Source of the DNA: Lepidostoma basale
Lineage: Eukaryota > Arthropoda > Insecta > Trichoptera > Lepidostomatidae
DNA: 64,000 bases
NCBI GenBank assembly: GCA_022606425.2
Contig: JAHDVF020001325.1
Location: forward strand, 1,054,001 to 1,118,000
Direction of reading: 5' to 3'
Shown: positions 30,361 to 42,110 of the stretch, one piece after another
Numbering within the stretch: the first letter of the stretch is position 1
Layout of the letters: each line of letters starts with the position of its first letter
Translations under genes and position numbers: made by a program
Notes under the pieces: generated by a model
Database searches by the model: none
What the model saw: the letters and a program-made list of their open reading frames with translations, nothing else
Told to the model about the DNA's origin: nothing

Positions 30361-31069
30361 CATCCTAAATTTCCAAAACGATTCATTTTTATTTTCCTAC
30401 AAAAAAACGCCCTCCAAAAAAGATATGAAAATCGGCTTAAGTTACCAGATTACTACCTTAAATATTATGATTATTTTTTATATAGAATAATAAGGGTTTC
30501 TGTGTCCAAAACGTATTTGTGTTAATTTTATTTTAATTTTTAGTAAGTGTTGTTTACAAAGAAATAAACATTGTTCAATGAATCCGCATCACAAAGCTAT
30601 GGTGAATATATAAGAGACATAAATAATTGACTCCTATTTGCTTAAATACATAACGCGAGGATTCCTTGTTTGCATGTGTACTATTTACGGTTTAATCATA
30701 TAATTATATAATTTGTGTGTTCCACACTGTCACGTCACACAGCGGGCCCGCCTTGCCGGGGGTTAATTGGAACCAAGCAATTGACACCCCAAACTGACTG
30801 CTGATCAATATTGAAATAAGCGGGTACGTGGTTCGTCGCCTGTCCGCACTTGCTTACGGACTCCCTTCGCGGGGAGGCTATTAATTATATAACACATTAC
30901 ACGAGCAGGTACTCGGAAAGCGATAAATTTTAACCCTAATAAATATAAACATAGGTACCTAAATAGCGGTATCAGCCACACACTAGTGTTAAATACGGAC
31001 TTATTAGTAGGGGTCATTAGTTTATATAATTCTTCTTTTTCTTCCTTAATTATATCTCCACATTTTTTA
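30361..31069. other. Unassigned; 30720-30880 GC-rich
   Basis: CACAGCGGGCCCGCCTTGCC and a run to 30890 are less AT-rich and may be upstream sequence of the R-family repeat that follows. Not assigned. Confidence 0.35.
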
Positions 31070-31195
31070 GGGGTCTCTCTCCGCTTGCCCGAAGCTGTTA
31101 TAGACGCAACGGCGCCTTTCGGCGCCTTAGCCCGTCCCCCGTCCATGTTGGACTTACGTTAAAATATAATAATAAAAATAATAAAATTTATTTTT
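31070..31195 (+). repeat. R-family repeat ending in an AT microsatellite-like tail
   Basis: CCGCTTGCCCGAAGCTGTTA, GCGCCTTTCGGCGCC and CCCGTCCCCCGTCCATG, then GACTTACGTTAAAATATAAT. The copy at 37616-37790 has the same order and runs into long (TA)n. Probably a retroposon 3' end. Confidence 0.65.
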
Positions 31196-31199
31196 ACAG

Positions 31200-31668
31200 T
31201 CAATGGATTGTATGGAAGTGAAGCATGGAACTGGCAAAATAAGGATGAAAGCAGAATAAATGCAGTAGAAATGAGATCTCCAAGACGAATGTGTATTAAA
31301 TCTGTATATGATAGAGTGTCAAATGCAAGTATAAGAAGTGAATGCGGTACGAATGAGAGTGTTATGAACAAAATAATCAAAAGTCATTAAGATGGTTTGG
31401 ACACATGGAAAGAATGAGTGAAGACAGAATGGTGAAGAAGGTATTAGTAAACGATGTGAACGGAGCTAGAAATAGAGGAAAGCCGAGGAAAACGTGGCAC
31501 GATCAAATTAATCAAATATTAAATGTCGGTCACGTGAAGAGTCGGAGAAATCGACGTGCATGCATGACAAGATGTATGAATGTGAAAGAATCTAGAGAAC
31601 TATGTCAGGACAGAACAGTGTGGCGTTCCATTCTTTCTGTCTACCCCTCCGGGGAGACGGCGTGATTG
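31200..31668 (+). pseudogene. LINE G C-terminus and 3' end
   Basis: First frame: YGSEAWNWQNKDESRINAVE, MRSPRRMCIKSVYDRVS. A frameshift near 31390 leads to MERMSEDRMVKKVLVNDVNG, ARNRGKPRKTWHDQINQILN and VKSRRNRRACMTRCMNVKES, ending GGAGACGGCGTGATTG. This copy lacks the GTTA repeats. Confidence 0.85.
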
Positions 31669-31835
31669 TGAATCCACAACACCAAGTTAAGGCGAATATA
31701 GAAGAAATGATTTTATTTGTTTTCCATACGCAGCCTAGTTTAACTTTATTATTGTATTATTTCTAGAAATTAATGTTGTTTATCGGAATTTCTTGAGAGA
31801 AGTTCAATCTAAACAATGAAAATATTTATCATAGA

Positions 31836-32056
31836 CGTCTACGTCAAGCCGGAAACGGATGATAGGGCTAACTAGTAGTAGGGATAGTCATGTTTGATAT
31901 GAGAAAAATGTTTTAAAAAAAACAGAGTGTTGATTTTATCGATTTTTTTAAATGCCTATAATCTAAAAAATACAAACCTTTTTTTTTTTCATAACTTGCA
32001 TGACTTGCCTATCATCCGTTTCCGGCTTGACGTCGACTTCTGGGATACCCTGTATA
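31836..32056. mobile_element. Short element with perfect 26-bp internal inverted repeats
   Basis: 31841-31866 (ACGTCAAGCCGGAAACGGAT...) is the exact complement of 32008-32033. The right side continues GACTTCTGGGATACCCTGTA, reminiscent of the ends of many small DNA transposons (AGGGTATCCC). 167 bp lie between the arms start to start. Class uncertain. Confidence 0.7.
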
Positions 32057-32059
32057 TTC

Positions 32060-32135
32060 AGTTTTATTCCACTTGATTTATAACTTCAACTGGTTTCGGT
32101 TTCGAGCATATTGTCGTAGCGTGCAGCTCTATGCA
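32060..32135 (-). mobile_element. Decayed hammerhead-family scrap
   Basis: The reverse strand has GACAATATGCTCGAAACC, GAAACCAGTTGAAG, then AAGTGGAATAAAAC: a GAAA box, a short palindromic stem III and an AATAAA-like tail in the usual order. No CTGANGA box remains. Confidence 0.4.
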
Positions 32136-32571
32136 CCTATTTGTGAAAGGATAAAAAAGGACTCGTGACTTTACTATATGCCTAAAACAGAATAAAACAA
32201 AGGGTCGTGGAGCAACTGTAAGGGATGGGAGGGTAGAGTTATTTCCGGGACTCTGGGGAACACATCGGATCGGTTTAACATTATTTATAGGTGATAGCAC
32301 CTATCATTTTCCATCGGAAATACTTCCCTTCCTGAATATTAGATATTTTCTGACTTTTTCTTATCCTAGCCCAGTGGTCGGCAAACTCATTTGTTAAAAA
32401 AGCCAAATATCAGCAGAAAACAAAAAATTCTCGTTGAGCCATATTTCTTTACAACAACCCTGTACTTTAATTAAATTAAAACAAGATTATTTTTGGAAAA
32501 ATAATATTTTTCATAATTATTACATTTTTACTACAAAATTTTCAGGATTTTCATTATTAATTTGATCGGCG

Positions 32572-35551
32572 CACAATGGGGCAGGATTCAGATTTCTCAT
32601 ATAATAACCCAAAAAATAAAAATTATGATTCTTTAAGCGCTTTGTTATTATACGATGACTCAGATATATTTAGCATATGATCACGAGCAGATAGACAAGC
32701 TAGACTGTGACACGTTCGCTCTAGCACCCCTCAATCGGAGCCGATTACTCGTAGAGGTTACACGTCCGTTATTTCAAGTCAGCGCAACACCTAGTTTCTA
32801 ACATTTCTTTAGTTGTATTATTGATAAAAAAAAATTAAAGTTTTAGTATGGAACCTTACACATCAGGTATGTAACCTCTTTTTCGAGTTAAATTAATTGT
32901 AATTACGGCTTGTTTTAAATGTAAAAAAATTAAACCGATTTCGCATTAAAATGATACAGAGGTTTTTGTAATATTAAAAAAACATTTAGAGATTTAGTAT
33001 AGAATCCCGATGAATTCCGCAAGTATTTTAATTGATTTATAATAAGTAATTGTTGTACTTTATTGATATGATGTTATTTTTTGCCACTTTTTGCACTTTT
33101 TTATAATAACAGCACATTTCGAATAACCAAAAATGAAAAAAAAATACACCAATTTTGTATCTTATTCTGTTTTTCCTTTTCTCGCATACCTAGGTACCAG
33201 CTCCAGCACTTTGTTCATGACAAAGCATCAATTAATAACGCTTATGAAGAGTTTCGGAAAAGAAAAATTGGAGGATCAGATTGATTTCCTGCAAAAAGAA
33301 ATCATAAAACGGACAGGGTGTGTTGATGAGTTAGGAAAAAGTGTTACGTGTGTTAAAAATTTTATTCGGTTTAAATTTGATTATAAATCATGATGGGAAT
33401 CAGCTCACTGGATGAAAGAAAGATTTCTCGATGTTAATAAAACGTGGCTTGATACATCCGTTTCTTTCATTCGCGCTACAAAAACATGTGGCGGTCGCCC
33501 GATGATTCCTTTTGAGGAGAGTACAGAAAGGGTGAAGCGGCAAAAGACGGTTAATCTGAGGAATTCTGCATCTCTGCCAGACTTACTCTACGCAACACAA
33601 ATGGAACTTAGAGCTGCATGACAGGCAGATGCCTCAAAGTTGGTTCGAGGTATTTTATCTGTTCCAACAGGTTCAGGTAAATCTCATCAAACTTCCAGGG
33701 AGTCTTTTGGAAACGTGTTCATGTCAGCAGGAGATGCTTTAGCACTTTTAATAGAAGCGGACTTGCCTCCACATCAGTATAACACTATTAAGTTGAAATC
33801 TAAAAACTTATATCCTTCGTATAAAACTGTACAGGCCTAAAAAAGACGATGTTATCCAGAGCCAGAAAATATACATGTCACGGATACTTTGGTATACGAG
33901 TATGTTGATTTGCAGATCATGCTTAATCTCACGATTGAGCGTTTAATTATCACCCATCAAGATGTTTTGATTTTGCACTCAAACCCAAAGAATTAAATAA
34001 TATGATATTATATTCCAAATGGGGAGTTGATGGAAGTTCGGGGCACAGTTCACATAAACAGGCTTTTTTTGACGTAGATGCCGATGATGCAGCGGTTTTT
34101 ATCACATCATTTGCCCCCTTACGCCTAGTGTCTGGTGCCAAAATTATTTGGCAAAATCCAAGACCTGGTTCAACGAGGTATTGCAGACCTCTGAAAATAG
34201 AATTTATTAAGGAATGCACAGCAGTACCTTTGGAAGAGAAACGAAGGGTAGATGAAGAAATAAAAAATATTACCACAACCATAGTCAGACTAGATGGGCG
34301 CGTTATCGTAATCAAACATCATTTAATATTCGCAATGATTGATGGCAAAGTATGTAATGCTATCACACATACTTCTTCTACCCAAAAATGTTACATACGT
34401 GGTGCCACATCTAAACAATTGAATTATAATATATAGATGCATTGCTAACAAAATAAATAAAAACAGAAAATTTAGAATTCGGCATTTCGGTCTTGCACGG
34501 ATGGATACGCATTTTTTAGTGTCTTCTCCATTTGACGTACAAACTGCCTATAAAAGCTCGAGGGACAGACAAAGAAATCGTTGAAGAAACTAAGAAAAAA
34601 ATTCAAGCTCAGTTCAAAGAAAAACTACGTTTGATCGTGGACAAACCAAGCCGGGCTTTGGTAACACAAACGATGGAAATACCGCCAGGAAATTTTTTTT
34701 TTAAGTGCAGAGGTGTCTGCAGAAATAACCAATTTAGATGTAGAATTAATAAGAAAAATGCACACCATTTTAATAGTTATATCATGTGGTCATGAAATTA
34801 GTGTGGAAAAATACCGGGAGTATGCGTTACATACTCGTACAGCCAGATATTTTGAAGAAAAATATCCGTGGTGTAATATGCCACCCACACTTCACGAATA
34901 TTTAATACACGGACCTGAAATAATAAAAACGTCAATATTGCCGATAGGTCAATTAACGGAAGAAGCGCAGGAAGCACGTAACAAAGATTTTAAAAAGTTT
35001 AGGGAGTACTCGAGGAAATCCAGCAGAACGAATTCAAACACGGATATTTTAAATTTTCTTTTACTCTCATCAGATCCTTTAATAACTAGTAAGAGGAAAT
35101 TACCGAAAGAGGAACTAACTAGATTCCTCAAAGACGTTTTGAATCTGATAATACCTCCAACTACAGGGTCCTCCAGCCAAAGCGAAAATGATGAATCCGA
35201 TGACAATGATGGTGTCTCAGAAATATCTGATAACGAGTAAAAAAAATATTGGTGTGTATTTATGAAGGGTAAAATGGACGTTCTTTCAAGAAACGTATAT
35301 ATTATGTAAAACTAAGCTGCATTTTACGTTATTAAAAATAATAAAAAATGACTTTAACGAGCATATAAAAATAATACAGTATTTGACACATATTTCATTG
35401 TTATTGGAAAAATAAAGTGTTAATATTCATGACATTGTCTCTTATTTTCATTAACCTACCTAATTACATTAAATCCTTTGATTTATAGCTATATATGAGT
35501 ATATAGTTTCTATGAGTTAATGACACGTTTTCATATTTTGGCCCCACTGTG
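32572..35551 (+). mobile_element. Transib transposon, 2,980 bp, with RSS-like ends
   Basis: Ends are CACAATGGGGC (left) and, inverted, CACAGTGGGGC (right), flanked by the perfect 5-bp GC-rich target duplication CGGCG (32567-32571; 35552-35556). Transib elements are known for 5-bp GC-rich duplications and termini like the V(D)J recombination heptamer; the right end equals the consensus heptamer CACAGTG. It contains a broken Transib transposase gene. Confidence 0.93.
33133..35240 (+). pseudogene. Transib transposase (RAG1-like DDE), broken
   Basis: Residue order matches Transib/RAG1-core-like proteins: N-terminal MTKHQLITLMKSFGKEKLED and ERFLDVNKTWLD; middle GDALALLIEADLPPHQYN and LYPSYKTVQA; first catalytic Asp in YSKWGVDGSSGHSSHKQ (Asp codon 34029); QNPRPGSTRYCRPLKIEF; second Asp in AMIDGKVCNAITHTSSTQK (34341); Glu in LPIGQLTEEAQEARNKD (34959 or 34962); acidic C-terminus. 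In-frame stops at 33391 and 33619 and after 33840, and frame changes near 33900 and between 34436 and 34713, make it dead. The CXXC-type zinc-binding Cys (KCYIRGATSK) is part mutated. TACGAGTA (33895) and TACTCGTA (34832) each add two codons to conserved stretches. Confidence 0.9.
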
Positions 35552-35621
35552 CGGCGTACTTTTTTATTGGACATCTCATTAAAAAGTTTGGAAAAATTAG
35601 GTATGATAGCTGTAAAAAAAT

Positions 35622-35868
35622 ACGAATGAAAACGTCTGTTTTCTAGAAGTTTTAAAATATTTTATAAGAATGACATGTTTCACTTTTCTAAGGCATTATC
35701 AAATGTCAACTAATGCCAGATAATGCCTTAGAAGGGCGAAAGATATCATTATCATAAAATATAATAAAACTTTTAGAAAACTGACGTTTTCAATCGTATT
35801 AATTATTTAAAATGGAGTTTTACATCATTGTTCAAAAAACAATAAATATAAGAGCTGTTTTATTAGAA
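35622..35868. mobile_element. MITE-B inside the hAT element
   Basis: TACGAATGAAAACGTCTGTT at left, AACTGACGTTTTCAATCGTA at right, centre GGCATTATCAAATGTCAACT/AATGCC. Reverse-strand core TTGATAA at 35702-35696. Then ATTTAAAATGGAGTTTTACA to AACAATAAATATAA. Confidence 0.85.
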
Positions 35869-36124
35869 TCACGATTCCAGGTTCTCGTCAATAAGACTGA
35901 TTGATTTTAGTGCTCAAATATAATAAATTTTAAATTTAAACAAATTGTATTAACATGCCCTTTGTGGTAGAGCCGCACGCTAATAGCCAAAGAGCTACCT
36001 TTGGCTCAAGAGCCCCAGTTTGCCGACCTCTGTCCTAGGCCGTGCTTTTACATTCTATGGACACGAAACATTTGTTTGACCGAAGTCTGAATTCGGAGTT
36101 AAATTATTTATCGTATTGACTATA

Positions 36125-36640
36125 ACTGTCTTACCATCACGCTGTCTCGCCGAAAATATGCAGAAAGAATTTACCGTCACAGCGGTATTTCCTGATATAC
36201 TTAAAGCGCTTCATTTACATTCATACATCGAACACGCATGTCCGTTTTTCGACTCCTCACCTCATTCAATATTTGATTTATTTGATATGTCACGTTTTCT
36301 TCAGTCTGCTTCTATTTCTAGTTCCATTTACATCGTTAACATATACTTTTTTAACATAATTTATTCATAAATTCTTTCCATGTGTCCAAACCATCATAAT
36401 GATCCTTTCATTATTTTGTTCATAAAACTTTTATTCGCAACGCATTGACTTCTTATATTTTCATTCGAACCTCTATCATATACTGTTCTTCCACATAATC
36501 TCATTTCTACTGCATTTATTCTACTTTCATCTTTTTTTTGGCAGTTCCATTCTTCGCTTCCATATATAATTGTCGATTCAAAAACACTATTGTGCACTGC
36601 GATTTTATTGTCTATCGTTATTATGTTTATCATTATTTTG
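36125..36640 (-). pseudogene. LINE G, RT C-terminus to 3' end
   Basis: Forward strand begins TTACCATCACGCTGTCTCGC. Reverse frame 36633-36394 reads KIAVHNSVFESTIIYGSEEW, NCQKKDESRINAVEMRLCGR and ENIRSQCVANKSF, then a frameshift. Strongly diverged. Confidence 0.8.
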
Positions 36641-36657
36641 TCTTATTATTTAGAATA

Positions 36658-36800
36658 TTTATGAGGTTCGCAACCCATCACACCGCGTCTCTCGCGATGG
36701 CGAAAAGAGAAGGATGGAGTGCCGCATCGATTAAAGTGTGGCAGTCCATTCATTCTGCCTACCCTTTTGGGGAGACGGTGTGATGGTTAGTTAGTTAGTT
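36658..36800 (+). mobile_element. S2 element
   Basis: TATGAGGTTCGCAACCCATC, GATGGCGAAAAGAGAAGGAT, then the LINE G-like 3' end GTGTGGCAGTCCATTCATTC to GACGGTGTGATGGTTAGTTA. Lacks the first about 15 bp. Confidence 0.8.
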
Positions 36801-37615
36801 ACATTTAATTTAAATTAAATAAAAATATGGGCTCTGACGTTTTGAAAATAAATACATTTTTTCAGCTTTAATAGCGGTTAAAACACGACTAACGTTTTTC
36901 GTTTTATTAAATAAATATAATTTAAAAATTTAAAAAAACATAATTATCAATGTATTTCAGTTAAATTTTATGTCCTTGAGTCCTGGTAATCAAAAATGGT
37001 AGCATTTTATTAACGGAATATTTCCATCAAGCCACGAAAAGTGTAAGACCTCGAGTACATATTTTTCCATAAAATCAATATGCAATAACGAAAATAATAC
37101 AATTATATCTTATGTTTTAATTATTTATGTGTAAATCTATGGTGATAACAAGTTGCATCGAGAATCTATACAGTTTTGATAATAATAAAATATCATGAAA
37201 TCGTATATCACACACATGCGATGCGATAAGAATTCTATCATACAAATATTATATTAAAAGAACATTCACATAAACACAAAACAAATTATTTTTATTTGAA
37301 CCATAACATTAAACGTTATGCAGACAACATCAAACATGCAATAAATATTCGAACATGCAAAATTACAATTACGTAAATATATGTAATATGAAGTGATCGG
37401 TTGTGTAAGGAGTTAGACTAGATATTCTCTTAAATTTAAAATTAGATTTTTTTATTTAAAAAGTCGTTTACAAATGTTTCGGAACGGGCCAACGGTGGGC
37501 GTTGTAAAAATGTATGGTGTCGCTTTTGGACCATGGTAAATTAGGACTATATTAGGAAAAAGTAAATAAAATAACATAATTAAAAAGTTTAAAAAAATAA
37601 AAGGAAATACACTTT
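36801..37615. other. Unassigned AT-rich DNA
   Basis: No recognised element. Confidence 0.35.
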
Positions 37616-38034
<419 letters not shown>

Positions 38035-38159
38035 ATATTTGCAACCAAGGGGCACCCGGACCACATTTAAGCTACGCTTCTCTCCCTCGATGTCCCGCCG
38101 TACACACATAGCAATAAAAGGAAATGCGAAAGATCCATGTAGGAATATGGACCTTTCAT

Positions 38160-38485
38160 GTTAACCTAGGAAAACATGGCACGATCAAATAAATCAAATA
38201 TTGAATGTCGGCCACGTAAGCAAATCGGAGAAATTGTTGTGCGTGCATGACACGATGTATGAATGTTGAGGAACCGAGATATGTAATATATGTTAGGAAA
38301 TAACAGTTTGGTGATCCGTTTTTTCTATCTACCCCTTTGGGGAAACGGCGTGATGGTAAGTTAGTTAATACGTTAATAATTAACGATTTTTTTAATATAG
38401 AGGTATCGGCGTGACTGGTAAGAATAGTATAGCGGTACATTCTTCTGCCGACCCCTTCGGGGAGACAGCATGGTGGTTAGTTAGT
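38160..38485 (+). mobile_element. LINE G 3' end plus a second short 3' end
   Basis: 38162-38370: AGGAAAACATGGCACGATCA (TWHDQIN coding), ACGATGTATGAATGTTGAGG and CGGCGTGATGGTAAGTTAGT. Then 38395-38485 repeats the ending (CTTCGGGGAGACAGCATGGT then GGTTAGTTAGTTAA) after a segment shared, inverted, with 3752-3771. Confidence 0.75.
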
Positions 38486-38489
38486 TAAT

Positions 38490-38840
38490 TTAAGGATCAA
38501 TGATACGTGCAAATCTCTCAGTCTGAATTAGATATACGGAGATACGTAGAAGGTCAGAAGTAAAGGATGTTGCCAAAAGGGTGGCTAAGCTCATATGATT
38601 ATTTGCGAGACATATTGCCAGACTCGTTGACCAAAAATGGACCAGAAGGGTAATGGATTGGAGACCTTGTGAAGATATAATAGAAGAAACAGAGGGAGAC
38701 CCCCCACATGATGCGATGGTCTGATGACATAAGAAAAAAATATTGTGACTGGACGCAGAAGGCACAAGATAAGCCTATGTGGAGAAGCATGGAAGAGGCC
38801 ATTGTCTAGCAGTGGAAGACATCGGCTGTAAGGTAATTAA
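38490..38840 (+). pseudogene. RTE-type LINE C-terminus
   Basis: Scattered over frames: DIRKKYCDWTQKAQDK, PMWRSMEEAIV, stop, QWKTSAVR. Parallel to 19300-19625. Heavily decayed. Confidence 0.7.
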
Positions 38841-40289
38841 ATAAAAAAATCGAAATAAAAATGATATAATAATAAGTAAAACAGAATAAAATTTGAATAT
38901 ATAGCCACACCAAGTGGCACAAAAGACAGATGAAATATTTTTGTGTTCCTGAAGCCCGTATTCACAGGTATTAATATTATGATACTCCATAATTATGAGG
39001 CACCAAGTACCAACTGCAGTTCTGAATAGTACTCAAAAGGCGCGCTTATGTATATTACATAATAGTTTATTGTAGGGGCATCAAGTTGTATCACTGCTTG
39101 ATAAATTTAGCTCTGATGGAAAAAAGTTTTTTTAAGTATGGTTATATTATTGACAATCAGTTTGATTTGGTCAGTTTTTTTATATCTGAAAATGGAGTGA
39201 TTAATTTTTTTTTAATGGGAGCGGTAGGCCAAAAAAGGTTGGGAACGTAATTATTTTTTTACTATAACAGAAAAATTGCATGTCTTCATCGTTATTTTTT
39301 GGTGTGATAAATGTTATATCATCGCGAATGTCCAAACTGCCTGAGGAGTTGTTGTGTTGTACGTATTGGCAAAACAAAATAGTATCCGAAAAACAGAGAT
39401 CTAGGATACTCTAGCGAAAATAATAATAATAACATATATACATATCTTTCGACCAGCTGAGTTTTGTAATATTATAGAACGCTATTAATAATATACAGGA
39501 GTTTTCAAAAATCCAATAACTCATTTATTTATTGTTTGGTTTAACAACTTTTGAAAACAGAATTTATTCTTATTTCAAATTTAAGTTTTATTCGTTTGTA
39601 CATCTTCTTAACCTTGTCTATGACAATAACTATATTTGTTTATTAAATTATTGGGAATGTTTATGTGATGTTGTGTTTTATTTACAATACAAGACAGTCG
39701 AGATCAAAACTGCATTATTAATTGTTTAAATACGTGATGTATATACATAATGCAAGTATGGTATTTTATACATATAAAACCATAAGAAAATAATTTAAAG
39801 TTATAAATAAGTAAAAAGGATAAAAAAAAAGTTTCCGTATGATTTTTATTAGACATCCGGAATCAGGTATATTTTTGAATTCACCTGTACAAAATTTCTT
39901 AAAATTTCACGAAAAACTTTATGGATGATTTAAAAATACTTAAAAATTATTTTATACTTTACGACATTCCATTATTAGTTAGATGAGTATTTAAATGTGA
40001 AATAAAAAGGGGAAATAATTACAGTTTGTTTCATTCAAACACAATAAATATTCAAATCAATACATTTGTTAGAGAAAAAACATTAAATTATTTTTATCTC
40101 AGTGAATTTTTTAATAAAGCAATTGACGGTTATCAAATACTCGATTGAAATAAATGCTAGACGCCTCGAGTTTAAATGTTTTGTTGCCAATAATATATAT
40201 TATTATGCGAGCATGGTGAAAATAAAAGGTTTAATTCTCTGAAATAGTTGGAATTCTTACTCATGAACATTGTTCATTTATATGAAAAA
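38841..40289. other. Unassigned AT-rich DNA
   Basis: About 1.45 kb with no recognised element or convincing frame. Confidence 0.35.
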
Positions 40290-40440
40290 TATTAATCTCC
40301 GAAGCGATTATGTTCGGCATATTGATTCCTCTCCCTAATGACATCACCAAAAGCAGATTGGATCTGCATGTTGGGAGAAAAAACAGCATATTTCAACGTT
40401 ATTGATAATACTCATCCCCAGCGAAACGTTGGATTGTTTA
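40290..40440 (-). mobile_element. LINE J C-terminal scrap
   Basis: Reverse strand parallels the FYLP..RTNLPL.MPVGRAI region (forward CCTCTCCCTAATGACATCAC, AAAGCAGATTGGATCTGC). Confidence 0.55.
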
Positions 40441-40630
40441 ATATAATAAAATAGATAAATAAAAAAATGCACGATTTTTATCATTTAAAAATATCATCAT
40501 GATAAACATAACATTTAAAATGACTTAAAAATACAAAAAAACAGTCTCTAAAAATACCGCATGCTTTACTATTACATGCAACAAGAATGTATGCTTTTTT
40601 TGTAAATATTCATAAATATGTATATTAGAA

Positions 40631-41065
40631 CAGCGGTTCCCAAAGTGTGCTCTGCGGAGTCTTTAGAGTGTAACTCTTTTTGTGGGATTCATTGCATGAT
40701 TCTAATTAAATAATGAACCTAAACCTAGGTATTTATTGTTTCTTGAACAATGATGCAAAACTCCGTATTAAATACCTAATACGAATGAAAACGTCAGTTT
40801 TCTCGAAGTTTTATTATATTTTATGGGAATGACATGTTTTATCGATCTAAGGCATTATCGAATGTCTTGAAAATTCAATATCAAACATTTGACAATGCCT
40901 TAAGAGCGCGAAACATGTCATTCCCATAAAATATAATAAAACTTCTAGAAAACTGACGTTTTCATTCGTATTATTACTTTAACTAGGTTTTGCTTATTTT
41001 AGGACTCCGTAAAATATTAAATTTTTGAAAAGGGTTCCATCACCAAAAAAGTTTGAGAACCGCTG
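40631..41065. mobile_element. hAT-type element with a nested MITE-B
   Basis: CAGCGGTTCCCAAAGTGTGC at left; GTTTGAGAACCGCTG at right is its near inverse. Flanks TATTAGAA (40623-40630) and TATTAGAT (41066-41073) fit an 8-bp duplication with one change. About 180 bp without the insertion. Confidence 0.85.
40725..40978. mobile_element. MITE-B, near-complete palindrome
   Basis: TATTGTTTCTTGAACAATGA, AATACGAATGAAAACGTCAG, centre ATTATCGAATGTCTTGAAAA, right arm core TTGACAA (40889-40895), GAAA (40910-40913), CATGTCATTCCCATAAAATA, AACTGACGTTTTCATTCGTA. One of the best copies. Confidence 0.88.
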
Positions 41066-41226
41066 TATTAGATCAACATTGCAAAAAGAAAAATAGGTAC
41101 ATATATACAATTATGCGGACGTATTAACTGATTAAGAAACAAATTACAACAATCTAAACCACAATCGAAATACGAGAATATATAATATATATATAACTGA
41201 AATAAATTTATACATTAAATAAATAC

Positions 41227-41290
41227 AGTGGAACCTCTCATAACGAGCATCTCTCATAACGAGTAATTCGCATAACGAGCAACGAATGCA
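41227..41290 (+). mobile_element. pogo/Tigger-like terminal fragment
   Basis: CAGTGGAACCTCTCATAACG after TA, followed by two further CATAACGAG units. pogo-group elements have TA targets and ends of the CAGT..AACCTC type with such subrepeats. No opposite end found. Confidence 0.55.
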
Positions 41291-41654
41291 TCGTTCATTG
41301 AGAAGCATCACCCTAACAAGGAGATGGCTTTGCGTTCAACATTTTTTTTCAATGAACTTTCTGTCACATTTTGACAAAATTTTGAAGCGCATGTATAAAC
41401 AAGTACACAGTAAAAAATAATCTATTATTTGTCATAAATTCATAAATAATAAACTAGTAATTTAGATTTTTTAATGTTTTTGCAAATCGATTTCGCATTC
41501 CAGGTTGTTACGCCCCTTCACAGTTTATAAGTATGTAATTTTATTTGAATAACTTATTTTATAATAGAAAACACGGTTGTTTAGTGGTTTTACTTGAATT
41601 TAATTTTAAACTGTTATGAATAAACATTGTTTTTTTGTATCACAATTGTATTTT

Positions 41655-41725
41655 ATTTTACGCGACAGCTGTTTTATCAACCAATGTTGACATCATCAGG
41701 TGTTACAATAATATATAAAACTTTT
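41655..41725 (-). mobile_element. Family E scrap, hammerhead with mutated GAAA
   Basis: Reverse strand: GTAACAC, CTGATGA (41699-41693), stem II GTCAAC/GTTGAT, then AAAA instead of GAAA, ACAGCTGTC. The G12 change should abolish cleavage. Confidence 0.65.
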
Positions 41726-41739
41726 GATATATTATTGTA

Positions 41740-42110
41740 TATGATCATGTTCACCAATTTGATTGCTCTCCCCACCGGCATCATCAAAGGCAGGTTGGTT
41801 CTGAATGATGGGAGATAAAACAGTCTGTTTTGACGCTGTCGAAGATAACCATCCGGAACACAAAGATGACTAGCCTCCAAGAGAAGGAATTCTCAAAGAA
41901 TCCCCTGATAAGTCTGAAGAAAAGGGTAAGTGTGCACCCATCTCTTCTTATCTGCAAACCATTGGTCCCCAGCATGCCCAATAGGAATGCAGTAGGATAA
42001 AGCCACGGATAAACTCAACCAAACTCCCTCATGTAGAGATATCTCAGAATTTTTTTCTGAACCCTCTCTAACATGAGCGAGTATCTCGCCTCGTGGGGAC
42101 TCCATATCAC
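41740..42110 (-). pseudogene. LINE J C-terminus
   Basis: Reverse strand over three frames: YSYPWLYPTAFLLGMLG-type, TNGLQIRRDG, then RTNLPLMMPVGRAIKLVNMI. Frames broken; ends in family E sequence. Confidence 0.8.

Larger units (their letters stand above)
32372..36032. mobile_element. hAT-type element carrying nested Transib and MITE-B insertions
   Basis: Left end CAGTGGTCGGCAAACTCATT; right end AGTTTGCCGACCTCTG is its inverse with one mismatch. The flanking 8-mers TCCTAGCC (32364-32371) and TCCTAGGC (36033-36040) fit the 8-bp hAT target duplication with one change. Without insertions it is about 430 bp, so non-autonomous. Confidence 0.85.

Noticed and set aside
33081..35240. A host gene encoding several small proteins
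   Set aside because: All pieces align in order with one Transib transposase and lie between Transib ends and target duplications.
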